From Hydrogenophaga sp. (GTDB taxonomy: Bacteria > Pseudomonadota > Gammaproteobacteria > Burkholderiales > Burkholderiaceae_C): a DNA stretch of 64,000 nucleotides. The notes beneath the pieces were generated by a model. It ran no database searches. It was given only the letters and a program-made list of their open reading frames with translations, and was not told the DNA's origin. The stretch covers positions 1-64,000 of the forward strand of contig JAGXSV010000051.1 in NCBI GenBank assembly GCA_018333605.1. The letters run 5' to 3'. Every line of letters starts with the position of its first letter. Positions within the stretch are counted from its first letter, which is position 1. Below, in pieces: positions 17,016 through 25,759 of this stretch. Both the position numbers and the translations under genes were made by a program.

Positions 17016-17540
17016 TCAGGCTTCTGCGGCGATCCGGTAGACCCTCTCGCTGCCCTGGGCCTTGTCCGAGACGATGGTCAGCCCGAGCTTCTTCTTGAAG
17101 GCACCGGCAAAGGTGCCGCGCACCGTGTGCGCCTGCCAGCCGGTGGTCTCGCAGATCTGCTGCACCGTTGCCCCTTCGGGGCGCTGCAGCATCTGGATCA
17201 CACTGGCCTGCTTGCTGTTCTCGCGGGTGCGAGGTTTGGCGGCCGCCTTTTCTTGCGCCCACGCGGCCTCGGCTGCCGTCACGGCTGCGTCGAGTTCAGG
17301 GTCTGCGGCCACTGGCGCAGGCGTTGGCCGGGCGCGCCCCATCGCGTCGTAGCCCTCGGCGGCGACGAACCAGTGGGTGCCGTCGGAGGTGATCAGCGCG
17401 CGGTTGAACAGGCCGTCGAGCACCTTCTTGCGTGCGCCGCCTTTGATGTTGTCGGGGAACCAGTCGATCTTGCCGTCGGTGTGTTCGAGGGCGTAAGCCA
17501 GGATCGCGTGCTGGGCCGGGGTCAGTTGGGTGGTGGTCAT
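17016..17540 (-). CDS. DUF3489 family protein
   Basis: The 174-aa protein ends in the DUF3489 winged-helix-like domain: SKQASVIQMLQRPEGATVQQ, then TGWQAHTVRGTFAGAFKKKLG and a final strand. DUF3489 proteins are frequent in proteobacterial mobile elements and are likely DNA-binding regulators. AAGGAG precedes the ATG at 17540, and a leader repeat with a perfect hairpin lies 38 bp upstream. Confidence 0.8.
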   Translation of the reverse strand: MTTTQLTPAQHAILAYALEHTDGKIDWFPDNIKGGARKKVLDGLFNRALITSDGTHWFVAAEGYDAMGRARPTPAPVAADPELDAAVTAAEAAWAQEKAAAKPRTRENSKQASVIQMLQRPEGATVQQICETTGWQAHTVRGTFAGAFKKKLGLTIVSDKAQGSERVYRIAAEA

Positions 17541-17578
17541 TTGCTTCTCCTTGTGCAAGGGGTTGATGGGGTGACGTG

Positions 17579-17626
17579 ATGAACGCGCTGTTCGGGAGTG
17601 AAGCCAAGCGTTTTCTGCTTGGCTTC
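17579..17626 (-). repeat. Leader repeat, copy 3, with perfect hairpin
   Basis: ATGAACGCGCTGTTC, six bases, then GAAGCCAAGC (17600-17609), loop GTTTTCT, and GCTTGGCTTC (17617-17626), a perfect 10-bp inverted repeat. No T-run follows on the minus strand, so it is more likely a regulatory hairpin than a terminator. Confidence 0.7.
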
Positions 17627-17638
17627 GAAGGTTCTTGA

Positions 17639-17836
17639 TCAGCTTTTGGCCTTGTCCGACTTCGCCGCCTTGCGGCCTTGTTCGACGCCTGCGTTGAACG
17701 CGGCCTCCAGGGCGTCGCGCAGGCACCAGACCGCCACGTCGTGGAAGTCGAGGCTGTCTGACTTGCGGGTTTCCAGGGTTTCGATCCCCAGCTTGTTTTG
17801 TGCGATCTGGGTCAGGAGTTGTTCGAACTTGCTCAT
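17639..17836 (-). CDS. Hypothetical small protein, 65 aa
   Basis: ATG at 17836 follows AAAGGAAG. The protein starts MSKFEQLLTQIAQNKLGIET and is helical with a basic tail (GVEQGRKAAKSDKAKS). No family is recognised. It is the first gene of the minus-strand block, and a leader repeat lies 34 bp before its start. Confidence 0.6.
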   Translation of the reverse strand: MSKFEQLLTQIAQNKLGIETLETRKSDSLDFHDVAVWCLRDALEAAFNAGVEQGRKAAKSDKAKS

Positions 17837-17870
17837 TGCTGCTTCCTTTGATGGTGTTGATGACGTCCGT

Positions 17871-17901
17871 ATGAACGCGCTGTTCCAGAGAGAAGCCAAG
17901 C
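17871..17901 (-). repeat. Leader repeat, copy 4
   Basis: ATGAACGCGCTGTTC, six bases, GAAGCCAAGC on the plus strand, in the divergent space between the 65-aa gene and the terminase small subunit gene. Confidence 0.7.
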
Positions 17902-17953
17902 TGATTTCGAGTGGATGTCGAAAAAATGATTGAAGGGGTAACCGGTTCTCAAA

Positions 17954-18481
17954 ATGGGCATTTCGATTCGCGCTTACGCCCGTCACCGTGGTGTGACTGA
18001 CACCGCTGTTCACAAGGCAATTCGCGCAGGTCGGATCACGCCGGAGGCTGACGGCACCATTGATGCCGACCGTGCTGATCGCGAGTGGGCTCGCAACTCC
18101 GATGTGCCGAAGTCCGGTACGCGGGCCAAGGTCGCAAAGGTCGTCGTGCCAGAGGGTGGCGGCGACGGGCCTGCAGCTCTACCTGCTGGTGGTGCGTCGC
18201 TGCTTCAGGCGCGGACGGTCAACGAGGTGGTCAAGGCGCAGACCAACAAGGTGCGTCTGGCCCGACTGAAGGGCGAGTTGGTGGATCGGCCGCAGGCCAT
18301 CGCCCATGTTTTCAAGCTGGCGCGCTCCGAGCGCGATGCGTGGCTGAACTGGCCCGCGCGCATCTCGGCGCAGATGGCGGCCAAGCTCAATATTGATCCG
18401 CACACGATGCACGTCGCCCTGGAGGCGGCGGTACGTGAGCACCTGCAGGAACTGGGCGAACTGCGGCCCCGGGTGGACTGA
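17954..18481 (+). CDS. Terminase small subunit-like protein
   Basis: The 175-aa protein starts with a helix-turn-helix (SIRAYARHRGVTDTAVHKAI), then a linker and a helical end (SERDAWLNWPARISAQMAAK) found in small terminase-type proteins encoded before GpA-family large subunits. It should recognise the phage packaging site and feed DNA to the large subunit. Its stop overlaps the next ATG. The ribosome site is weak. Confidence 0.8.
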   Translation: MGISIRAYARHRGVTDTAVHKAIRAGRITPEADGTIDADRADREWARNSDVPKSGTRAKVAKVVVPEGGGDGPAALPAGGASLLQARTVNEVVKAQTNKVRLARLKGELVDRPQAIAHVFKLARSERDAWLNWPARISAQMAAKLNIDPHTMHVALEAAVREHLQELGELRPRVD

Positions 18482-20448
18482 TGCTGGATGTTGAATACGA
18501 AGGCGCTGCCGAAATCGAGCGCGCGTGGCGTGAAGGGCTCACACCTGATCCTCTGCTCTCGGTGTCCGAATGGTCGGATCGGCACAGGATGCTGTCCAGC
18601 AAGGCCTCGGCCGAGCCCGGTCGCTGGCGCACCAGCCGCACGCCGTACCTGAAGGCCATCATGGACTGCCTGTCGCCTACCTCGCCGGTCGAGCGCGTGG
18701 TGTTCATGAAGGCCGCACAGCTCGGTGCGACTGAAATGGGCTCGAACTGGATTGGCTATGTGATCCACCACGCGCCGGGGCCGATGATGGCGGTATGGCC
18801 GACGGTGGATATGGCCAAGCGCAATTCCAAGCAGCGGATCGATCCGTTGATCGAGGAGTCGGCGGCACTGAGCGAGTTGATCTCGCCAGCACGGTCACGC
18901 GACTCGGGCAACACCATTCTGGCCAAGGAGTTCCGGGGTGGCGTCCTGGTGATGACCGGTGCAAACAGCGCGGTCGGACTGCGCTCGATGCCGGTTCGGT
19001 ATTTGTTCCTCGACGAGGTAGACGGCTATCCATTGGACGTCGAGGGTGAAGGTGATGCGATCTCGCTGGCCGAGGCGCGCACGCGAACTTTCGCCCGGCG
19101 CAAGATCTTCATCGTGTCGACGCCGACGATCTCGGGGGCGAGCGCCATCGAACGCGAGTACGAAGCCAGTGATCAGCGCCGCTACTTCGTGCCGTGCCCG
19201 CATTGCTCGCATCGCCAGTGGCTGCGCTTCGAACAGTTGCGCTGGGAGAAGGGACAACCGGACACGGCGTCCTACATCTGCGAGTCCTGCGATGAGCCAA
19301 TTGCCGAGCACCACAAGACCTGGATGCTGGAGCACGGTGAGTGGCGCGCGATGATCAGCGACGGCACGGGCAAGACAGCGGGGTTTCACCTGTCGTCGCT
19401 TTACAGCCCGGTTGGCTGGCGCGGTTGGCGCGACATTGCCGCAGCGTGGGAAAGCTCTGTCAACAAGGAATCGGGTTCGGCGGCTGCCATCAAGACCTTC
19501 AAGAACACCGAACTGGGTGAAACCTGGGTCGAGGAAGGCGAAGCACCCGACTGGCAAAGGCTGGTCGAACGCCGCGAGGACTACCGGATCGGTACGGTGC
19601 CACCGGGCGGATTGCTCCTGGTGGGCGCTGCCGACGTGCAGAAGGATCGCATCGAGGCGTCCATCTGGGCCTTCGGGCGCGGCAAGGAGTCCTGGCTGGT
19701 CGAACACCGCGTGCTGATGGGCGACACCGCCCGAGACGCCGTGTGGAAGCGACTCGCCGAGTTGCTTGCCGAAAACTGGACGCACGCCTCGGGCGTGGCG
19801 ATGCCGCTGGCCCGCTTCGCCCTGGACACCGGCTTTGCGACGCAGGAGGCCTACGCCTTCGTGCGTGCCTGCCGCGACCCGCGCGTGATGCCGGTCAAGG
19901 GGGTGCCGCGCGGCGCGGCCCTGATCGGCACGCCGACGGCCATCGATGTTTCGCAGGGCGGCAAGAAGCTGCGCCGGGGCATCAAGGTGTTCACGGTGGC
20001 GGTTGGCATCGCCAAGCTGGAGTTCTACAACAACCTGCGCAAGGGCGCGGACGTCAGCGAGGACGGCGTGACCATCCTCTACCCGACGGGGTTCGTCCAT
20101 CTGCCCAAGATCGACGCAGAGTTCATCCAGCAGCTCTGCGCCGAGCAGTTGATTACCCGCCGCGACCGCAACGGCTTCCCAGTGCGCGAGTGGCAAAAGA
20201 TGCGCGAGCGCAATGAAGCGCTCGATTGCTACGTGTACGCCCGGGCTGCCGCATCGGCGGCGGGCCTTGATCGTTTCGAGGAACGCCACTGGCGCGAACT
20301 GGAGCGCCAACTCGGGATGGAGCGGCCACCGGATGAGCCACCCCCGATTCAAGCATTCGACCCAGACGAGGCCACCCAACGAGGTGGCCTCTCTGTTTCT
20401 GCAACCCCACCACGGCGGCGCGTCATCAAAAGCCGCTGGTTGTCCTGA
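18481..20448 (+). CDS. Terminase large subunit, GpA family
   Basis: This 655-aa packaging motor matches lambda gpA-type terminases: FMKAAQLGATEMGSNWIGYV is the ATPase N-terminal motif, LFLDEVDGYP is the Walker B region, and a zinc-like CPHCSHRQWLRFEQ...YICESCDEP segment follows. The nuclease half starts near residue 375 (LLLVGAADVQKDRIEASIWA). The length fits the family (about 640 aa). Lambda-like cos packaging is therefore probable, although no cos site was recognised. Confidence 0.92.
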   Translation: MLDVEYEGAAEIERAWREGLTPDPLLSVSEWSDRHRMLSSKASAEPGRWRTSRTPYLKAIMDCLSPTSPVERVVFMKAAQLGATEMGSNWIGYVIHHAPGPMMAVWPTVDMAKRNSKQRIDPLIEESAALSELISPARSRDSGNTILAKEFRGGVLVMTGANSAVGLRSMPVRYLFLDEVDGYPLDVEGEGDAISLAEARTRTFARRKIFIVSTPTISGASAIEREYEASDQRRYFVPCPHCSHRQWLRFEQLRWEKGQPDTASYICESCDEPIAEHHKTWMLEHGEWRAMISDGTGKTAGFHLSSLYSPVGWRGWRDIAAAWESSVNKESGSAAAIKTFKNTELGETWVEEGEAPDWQRLVERREDYRIGTVPPGGLLLVGAADVQKDRIEASIWAFGRGKESWLVEHRVLMGDTARDAVWKRLAELLAENWTHASGVAMPLARFALDTGFATQEAYAFVRACRDPRVMPVKGVPRGAALIGTPTAIDVSQGGKKLRRGIKVFTVAVGIAKLEFYNNLRKGADVSEDGVTILYPTGFVHLPKIDAEFIQQLCAEQLITRRDRNGFPVREWQKMRERNEALDCYVYARAAASAAGLDRFEERHWRELERQLGMERPPDEPPPIQAFDPDEATQRGGLSVSATPPRRRVIKSRWLS

Positions 20449-20465
20449 TTTTCAGAGGAGTTTTC

Positions 20466-20957
20466 ATGAGTCTTGCCACCCGTATCGAGAGCCTGGTCAT
20501 CCGGGTTGCTCAGGAATTCAACGACGACCGCGCGACGGCGGGCAGTCTGGCCAGCCTGTCCACCAACGACAAGTCGAGCCTGGTCGCCGCCATCAACGAG
20601 CTCAAGGCAGCGGTTCTGTCCGCGATGGCTATCGATGACAACCAGATCGCCACCACCAGCACCTACTCGTCGAACAAGATCGTGTCGCTGCTGGACGCGC
20701 TCAAGACCGACATCCTGGGCGGAGCCGATGCTGCCTACGACACCCTGGTGGAAATCCAGCAGGCGCTGCAGAGCGGTACCAGCGGCCTGGACGCGATTCT
20801 GGCTGCGGTCAATCTCCGAGTCCGCTTCGATGCGTCGCAGACCCTGACCGTGGCCGAGCAACTGCAAGCACGTACCAACATTGGTGCGGTCGCGGTCAGT
20901 GATGTCGGCAACACCGACACTGACTTCGTCGTGATCTTTGACGGCGCGCTGGCCTGA
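20466..20957 (+). CDS. Hypothetical virion-associated protein A
   Basis: The 163-aa protein reads like a short tail-fibre or trimeric coiled-coil protein: SLVAAINELKAAVLSAMAID and the later RVRFDASQTLTVAEQLQART are typical of fibre shafts. It begins MSLATRIESLVIRV, and the next gene begins with a related MSLASSIAALAARI. Its place between the terminase and gpW is unusual for a fibre. AGGAG precedes the start. Confidence 0.6.
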   Translation: MSLATRIESLVIRVAQEFNDDRATAGSLASLSTNDKSSLVAAINELKAAVLSAMAIDDNQIATTSTYSSNKIVSLLDALKTDILGGADAAYDTLVEIQQALQSGTSGLDAILAAVNLRVRFDASQTLTVAEQLQARTNIGAVAVSDVGNTDTDFVVIFDGALA

Positions 20958-21349
20958 TGAGTCTTGCGTCCAGCATCGCCGCTTTGGCGGCGCGCATCGG
21001 CTTTGAGGTCAAGACCAAGATCGACGCCACCCATCCCGGCATTGCCCGGGTGTGGGTCAGCTTCGGCTACGTGGGCGGTCAGGTCGTGATCGCCAGCGCC
21101 CACAACGTCGCCAGCGTGGTGCGCACGGCGACGGGCCGGTACCGCGTGCATTTCGCTGTGGCCATGCCGGATACGAATTACTGCTGGACGGCGCTCGCCC
21201 GCAGCAGCACCAACACCGGCCAGCAGCGCGTGGCCCTGGTGCGTGCCAGCTCCGACCTCAAGACCGCGCAGTACGTCGACGTCTCGTGTGCGACGGCCGC
21301 GTCGTCCTTTGACGACTCCTCTGAAATCAACCTCGTGGTGTACCGCTGA
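20957..21349 (+). CDS. Hypothetical virion-associated protein B
   Basis: The 130-aa protein shares its first 14 residues in pattern with the gene before it and then becomes beta-rich (RVWVSFGYVGGQVVIASAHN, RYRVHFAVAMPDTNYCWTAL), like the end domain of a tail fibre. One-base overlaps on both sides show that it is part of the head operon. A decoration or fibre-tip role is inferred. Confidence 0.6.
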   Translation: MSLASSIAALAARIGFEVKTKIDATHPGIARVWVSFGYVGGQVVIASAHNVASVVRTATGRYRVHFAVAMPDTNYCWTALARSSTNTGQQRVALVRASSDLKTAQYVDVSCATAASSFDDSSEINLVVYR

Positions 21350-21570
21350 TGGCCTACACAGAAGCCCAACTCCAGGCATTGGAGACCGCGCTCGCCAAGG
21401 GCGAACACCGCGTCAGTTTCGGCGACAAGACGGTCGAGTACCGCTCGGTCGATGAACTGAAAGCTGCGATCCGCGAAGTCAAGCGCGGCATCCTGGAGCA
21501 GGCAGCCGCCACTGGGCTGTGGCCGGGTGCGCCGCGCCAGATCCGGGTCACGACCTCGAAGGGGTTTTGA
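21349..21570 (+). CDS. gpW-like head-tail joining protein
   Basis: At 73 aa it has the size and pattern of lambda gpW: an N-terminal helix (TEAQLQALETALAKGEHR), a beta hairpin (VSFGDKTVEYRS) and a second helix (VDELKAAIREVKRGILE). gpW plugs the portal after packaging and is placed directly before the portal gene in this phage type, as here. Confidence 0.85.
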   Translation: MAYTEAQLQALETALAKGEHRVSFGDKTVEYRSVDELKAAIREVKRGILEQAAATGLWPGAPRQIRVTTSKGF

Positions 21571-23081
21571 TGGCCTGGTATTCGAAGATCCGAAGCCTGT
21601 TCGGCCAGCAATCCGTCCACGAAGCGGCTGGCCGTGGTCGCCGCTCGTTGGCTTGGATGCCCGGCAATCCGGGCGCGGTCGCCGCGATGCTGGCGACCAA
21701 CACCGAACTGCGAATCAAGAGCCGCGACCTCGTGCGCCGCAACGCCTGGGCGCAAGCCGGTATCGAGGCCTTCGTGTCCAACGCGGTCGGCACCGGCATC
21801 AAGCCGCAGAGTCTGGCAGCAGACGAGCGCTTCAAGACCGACGTGCAGGCGCTGTGGCGTGACTGGACGGAGGAAGCCGACGCCGCAGGTCAGACCGATT
21901 TCTACGGCCTGCAGGCACTGGCCTGTCGCGCGATGCTCGAAGGCGGTGAATGCCTGATCCGGCTGCGCCCGCGCCGCCCGGAGGACGGACTGGTCGTTCC
22001 TCTGCAGCTTCAGTTGCTGGAGCCCGAGCATCTGCCGATCAGCCTCAACCTCGATCTGCCTTCGGGCAACGTGGTGCGCTCTGGCATCGAATTCGACAGC
22101 CTCGGGCGGCGCGTCGCTTACCACCTGTACCGCTCGCACCCCGAAAACGGTCGGCTGGCTCCGATGTCGGGCCAGGGCGGGATGGACACGGTGCGCATCG
22201 ATGCGAAGGAAATCATCCACCTGTTCCGCGTCCTGCGTCCCGGCCAGATCCGGGGTGAGCCGTGGTTGTCGCGAGCCCTGGTCAAGCTCAACGAACTCGA
22301 CCAGTACGACGACGCCGAACTGGTGCGCAAGAAGACCGCCGCGATGTTCGCCGGGTTCGTCACCCGGCAGAACCCGGAGGACAACCTGATGGGCGAAGGC
22401 GCTGCTGATGGCGATGGCATCGCGCTGGCCGGTCTGGAGCCGGGCACCTTGCAGATATTGGAGCCCGGCGAGGACATCAAGTTTTCCGACCCAGCCGACG
22501 TCGGGGGCTCGTATGGCGAGTTCCTGCGCACGCAGTTCCGCGCGGTCGCCGCTGCCATCGGCGTCACCTACGAGCAGTTGACCGGTGACCTTACAGGCGT
22601 GAACTACTCGTCCATTCGCGCCGGGATGCTGGAGTTCCGGCGTCGCTGCGAGATGGTGCAGCACGGGGTGCTTGTGCATCAGATGTGCCGTCCGGTTTGG
22701 GCCGCGTGGATGAAGCAGGCCGTACTCGCCGGTGCCATCGAAGCTCCCGGCTTCGCGCGTGGCGGCCCAGCCCGTCGCCGCCAGTACCTTCAGGTGAAGT
22801 GGATTCCCCAGGGCTGGCAGTGGGTCGACCCCGAGAAGGAGTTCAAGGCAATGCTGCTGGCCATCCGGGCGGGCCTGATGAGCCGCTCGGAAGCCATTTC
22901 CGCCTTTGGCTACGACGCCGAGGACGTTGACCGCGAGATCGCCGCCGACAACCAGCGGGCCGACGACCTCGGATTGATTTTCGACTCCGACCCGCGTCGC
23001 ACCTCCAAGGACGGCGGGAGCGCCGAGCCGAACAAGAACGCTGCAGACACCACGCAAACCGGCGACACATCGCCTGCCTGA
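21570..23081 (+). CDS. Portal protein, lambda gpB family
   Basis: The 503-aa protein matches lambda-family portals: RSRDLVRRNAWAQAGIEAFV-like N-terminus, EIIHLFRVLRPGQIRGEPWL in the middle and GVTYEQLTGDLTGVNYSSIR near residue 345 are family blocks. It forms the dodecameric DNA gate. ATG at 21570 overlaps the gpW stop (TGATG). Confidence 0.92.
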   Translation: MAWYSKIRSLFGQQSVHEAAGRGRRSLAWMPGNPGAVAAMLATNTELRIKSRDLVRRNAWAQAGIEAFVSNAVGTGIKPQSLAADERFKTDVQALWRDWTEEADAAGQTDFYGLQALACRAMLEGGECLIRLRPRRPEDGLVVPLQLQLLEPEHLPISLNLDLPSGNVVRSGIEFDSLGRRVAYHLYRSHPENGRLAPMSGQGGMDTVRIDAKEIIHLFRVLRPGQIRGEPWLSRALVKLNELDQYDDAELVRKKTAAMFAGFVTRQNPEDNLMGEGAADGDGIALAGLEPGTLQILEPGEDIKFSDPADVGGSYGEFLRTQFRAVAAAIGVTYEQLTGDLTGVNYSSIRAGMLEFRRRCEMVQHGVLVHQMCRPVWAAWMKQAVLAGAIEAPGFARGGPARRRQYLQVKWIPQGWQWVDPEKEFKAMLLAIRAGLMSRSEAISAFGYDAEDVDREIAADNQRADDLGLIFDSDPRRTSKDGGSAEPNKNAADTTQTGDTSPA

Positions 23082-23090
23082 AGGATTCCC

Positions 23091-24326
23091 ATGACCCTGT
23101 TGCCCCATTTGGCGGCACGCCTTTACGGTGTGCCGCTGGCGATCCATCGCCCAAAACTTGACGTGATCCTGTCCGTGCTCGGCCCCCGGATCGGCTTGGC
23201 TGACTTGGCTGCACCCTCGGGCTTCACGCCGCCCGTGCGTCCCGCAGCCACCCAGACGACGAAGGTCGCAGTCATCCCCATCCACGGCACGCTGGTGCGA
23301 CGCACGGTGGGCCTGGAAGCTGAATCCGGCTTGACCAGCTACGCAGGGCTGACCGCGCAGTTGGACACCGCGCTGGCCAGCCCCGATGTCGCCGCCATCC
23401 TGCTCGACGTTGACTCACCGGGTGGCGAGTCGGGCGGCGTGTTCGATCTGGCCGACCGCATCCGTGCGGCTGCCCAGACGAAGCCGGTCTGGGCCGTGGC
23501 CAACGACATGGCCTTTTCAGCGGCCTACGCACTGGCGTCTGCTGCCAGCAAGGTGTTCGTCTCACGCACCGGTGGTGTCGGCTCGATTGGCGTCATTGCG
23601 ATGCACGTCGACCAGTCCAAGAGGGATGCCCAGGACGGCGTTCGCTACACGGCGGTCTTTGCGGGCGACCGCAAGAACGATCTCAACCCGCACGAGCCGA
23701 TTTCCAGCGAAGCCCACGCCTTTCTCAAGGGTGAGGTGAATCGCGTCTACGGCCTGTTCGTCGAGACGGTGGCCCGCAACCGGGGCATTGAGACATCTGC
23801 CGTGCGTGACACCGAGGCGGGACTGTTCTTTGGGCAAGCCGCCGTTGCCATCGGGCTGGCCGACGCCATCGGCACCTTCGACGACGCACTTGCGCAGCTC
23901 TGCGAATCCGTTTCCCCACCCCCGAAGTTGGCGGCAAGCCACGCGGGACTTTTTAGCAACCTCCAGATGGAGTCTTCCATGAATGATCGAACCGACCCCG
24001 CTGCTCCTGATCGGCTTGCTGCTGATCCTGCTGGCAGTCTTTCTCAACCGGCCGCCGCCACCGCCATGACCATGGCCGACGCGATTGAAGTCGCCCAGAC
24101 CTGCACCCTGGCCGGGCGCACCGACCTGATCGCGGGCTTCCTCGAAGCGAAGGCATCACCCGCCAAGGTGCGCAGCCAGTTGCTGGCCACCCAGGCCGAA
24201 GCCAGTCCCGAAATCGTCAGCCGCATCGACCCGCAGTCGGCCATGTCGGCAAGTAGCACTGGCCATCCTGCCTCTCCCCACAACCCTCTGATCCAGGCCA
24301 TCAAAAGTCGCCTGGGCACCAAGTAA
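23091..24326 (+). CDS. S49 family capsid maturation protease with C-terminal scaffold
   Basis: The first 270 residues of this 411-aa protein are a SppA/ClpP-like S49 peptidase: DVDSPGGESGG, the nucleophile Ser143 in DMAFSAAYAL and the general base Lys195 in GDRKNDLNP. The remaining part is Ala/Pro-rich and helical, like the scaffold tail of lambda gpC. An internal start for a separate scaffold is visible at 23979. It should cleave scaffold and portal proteins during head assembly. Confidence 0.9.
   Translation: MTLLPHLAARLYGVPLAIHRPKLDVILSVLGPRIGLADLAAPSGFTPPVRPAATQTTKVAVIPIHGTLVRRTVGLEAESGLTSYAGLTAQLDTALASPDVAAILLDVDSPGGESGGVFDLADRIRAAAQTKPVWAVANDMAFSAAYALASAASKVFVSRTGGVGSIGVIAMHVDQSKRDAQDGVRYTAVFAGDRKNDLNPHEPISSEAHAFLKGEVNRVYGLFVETVARNRGIETSAVRDTEAGLFFGQAAVAIGLADAIGTFDDALAQLCESVSPPPKLAASHAGLFSNLQMESSMNDRTDPAAPDRLAADPAGSLSQPAAATAMTMADAIEVAQTCTLAGRTDLIAGFLEAKASPAKVRSQLLATQAEASPEIVSRIDPQSAMSASSTGHPASPHNPLIQAIKSRLGTK
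23979..24326 (+). CDS. Nested scaffold protein (Nu3-like), in-frame internal start
   Basis: ATG at 23979 is in frame with the protease gene (its residue 297) and is preceded by GATGGAG seven bases upstream. It would give a 115-aa helical protein starting MNDRTDPAAPDRLAADPAG. Lambda makes its scaffold Nu3 in exactly this way from within gene C. The call rests on that precedent and the ribosome site. Confidence 0.6.
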   Translation: MNDRTDPAAPDRLAADPAGSLSQPAAATAMTMADAIEVAQTCTLAGRTDLIAGFLEAKASPAKVRSQLLATQAEASPEIVSRIDPQSAMSASSTGHPASPHNPLIQAIKSRLGTK

Positions 24327-24344
24327 CCCCAAAAGGAGCATCCC

Positions 24345-24722
24345 GTGCCCGCAATGCAAGAACCAATCAATCTCGGCGACCTCCTGAAATACGAGGCGCC
24401 CAATCTCTATTCGCGCGACCGCGTGACCGTGGCAGCTGGCCAGACCTTACCGCTGGGTACGGTGCTCGGGCAGATCACGGCGACGGGCAAGGTCAAGCAG
24501 ATTGATCCGTCGGCCACCGATGGCAGCCAGTACTCCAATGGCGTGCTGATGCAGGACGCCGATGCTGCCATCGCCGACCGCAACGACGGGCTGATGGTGG
24601 CGCGTCACGCCATCGTGTCAGACCACGCACTGCATTGGCCCACCGGCATCACGACTGCGGAGCAGCAAGCAGCGATCCAACAACTCAAAGCACTGGGCGT
24701 CCTGGTGCGTATCGGCGCCTAA
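24345..24722 (+). CDS. Head decoration protein, lambda gpD family
   Basis: The 125-aa protein shows the gpD pattern: LGDLLKYEAPNLYSRDRVTV, LPLGTVLGQITATGKVKQ and DGLMVARHAIVSDHAL. It trims the capsid three-fold axes and stabilises expanded heads. GTG at 24345 is chosen because AAGGAG is six bases upstream; ATG at 24354 is the alternative. Confidence 0.88.
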   Translation: MPAMQEPINLGDLLKYEAPNLYSRDRVTVAAGQTLPLGTVLGQITATGKVKQIDPSATDGSQYSNGVLMQDADAAIADRNDGLMVARHAIVSDHALHWPTGITTAEQQAAIQQLKALGVLVRIGA

Positions 24723-24739
24723 CGCCAAGGAGACTCAAT

Positions 24740-25759
24740 ATGCAAAACCCATTCATCAGTCCGGCTTTTTCGATGGCATCAATGACTGCAGCCATCAACT
24801 TGATCCCCAACCGTTACGGACGCCTGGAGGAGTTGAATCTGTTTCCGCCCAAGCCGGTTCGAACGCGCCAGGTGATTGTCGAAGAACGCGCCGGTGTCCT
24901 GAACCTCCTTCCGACCCAGCCGCCAGGCTCTCCGGGAACAGTGAATGTGCGTGGCAAGCGAACCGTCCGTTCCTTCGTCGTTCCGCACATCCCGCACGAC
25001 GACGTTGTGTTGCCCGAGGAGGTTCAAGGTCTACGTGCTTTTGGTAGCGAAACCGAAATGGAGTCGATTGCCGGAGTGCTGGCCCAACACTTAGAGACGA
25101 TGCGCAACAAGCACGCCATCACCCTAGAGCACTTGCGCATGGGGGCGTTGAAAGGCGAGATCCTCGACGCCGACGGCAGCCGTATCTACAACCTGTTTGA
25201 TGAGTTTGGCATCGATCAACAGAGCGTGGACTTCGAAATCAGCAGCCCGACTACTGGCACTGACGTCAAGGGCAAATGCACTGATGTGTTGGGCATCATC
25301 GAAGAAGCCCTTCTCGGCGAGTTCATGACGGGAGTCCACTGCTTGTGCTCTCCAGAGTTCTTCAAGGCATTGACCGGCCACAAGGATGTCAAGACTGCCT
25401 TCACGAACTGGCAGCAAGGCGCTGTCCTTATCAATGATGTTCGCCGTGGCTTCACCTTTGGCGGCATCACTTTTGAGGAGTACCGAGGCAAGGCGACAGA
25501 TGTCAACAAGACGGTGCGGCGCTTCATCGCAGCTGGGGAAGCACATGCGTTCCCTCTGGGCACCATCGACACCTTCGGAACTTACTTTGCGCCGGCCGAC
25601 TTCAACGAGACTGTCAACACGATGGGCCAGCCGCTTTATGCGAAGCAGGAGCCGCGCAAATTCGACAGGGGCACTGATCTGCATACGCAGGCTAACCCGC
25701 TACCGATGTGCCATCGCCCCGGGGTTCTGGTCAGGCTCGTCATGGGTGGCGGCGTATGA
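24740..25759 (+). CDS. Major capsid protein, lambda gpE family
   Basis: This 339-aa protein matches the gpE/HK97-fold family of lambda-like phages: INLIPNRYGRLEELNLFPPK, FVVPHIPHDDVVLPEEVQGL and FTFGGITFEEYRGKATDVNK are characteristic. The length is typical (341 in lambda). AAGGAG precedes ATG at 24740. Codon use here looks slightly less GC-rich than in the neighbours. Confidence 0.92.
   Translation: MQNPFISPAFSMASMTAAINLIPNRYGRLEELNLFPPKPVRTRQVIVEERAGVLNLLPTQPPGSPGTVNVRGKRTVRSFVVPHIPHDDVVLPEEVQGLRAFGSETEMESIAGVLAQHLETMRNKHAITLEHLRMGALKGEILDADGSRIYNLFDEFGIDQQSVDFEISSPTTGTDVKGKCTDVLGIIEEALLGEFMTGVHCLCSPEFFKALTGHKDVKTAFTNWQQGAVLINDVRRGFTFGGITFEEYRGKATDVNKTVRRFIAAGEAHAFPLGTIDTFGTYFAPADFNETVNTMGQPLYAKQEPRKFDRGTDLHTQANPLPMCHRPGVLVRLVMGGGV

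Noticed and set aside
17600-17626. Perfect hairpin as an intrinsic terminator
   Set aside because: No T-run follows on either strand in a suitable place, and it overlaps the leader repeat, so a regulatory role is more likely.
18895-20379. 494-codon minus-strand frame opposite the terminase
   Set aside because: It overlaps a certain terminase gene and has no family pattern.
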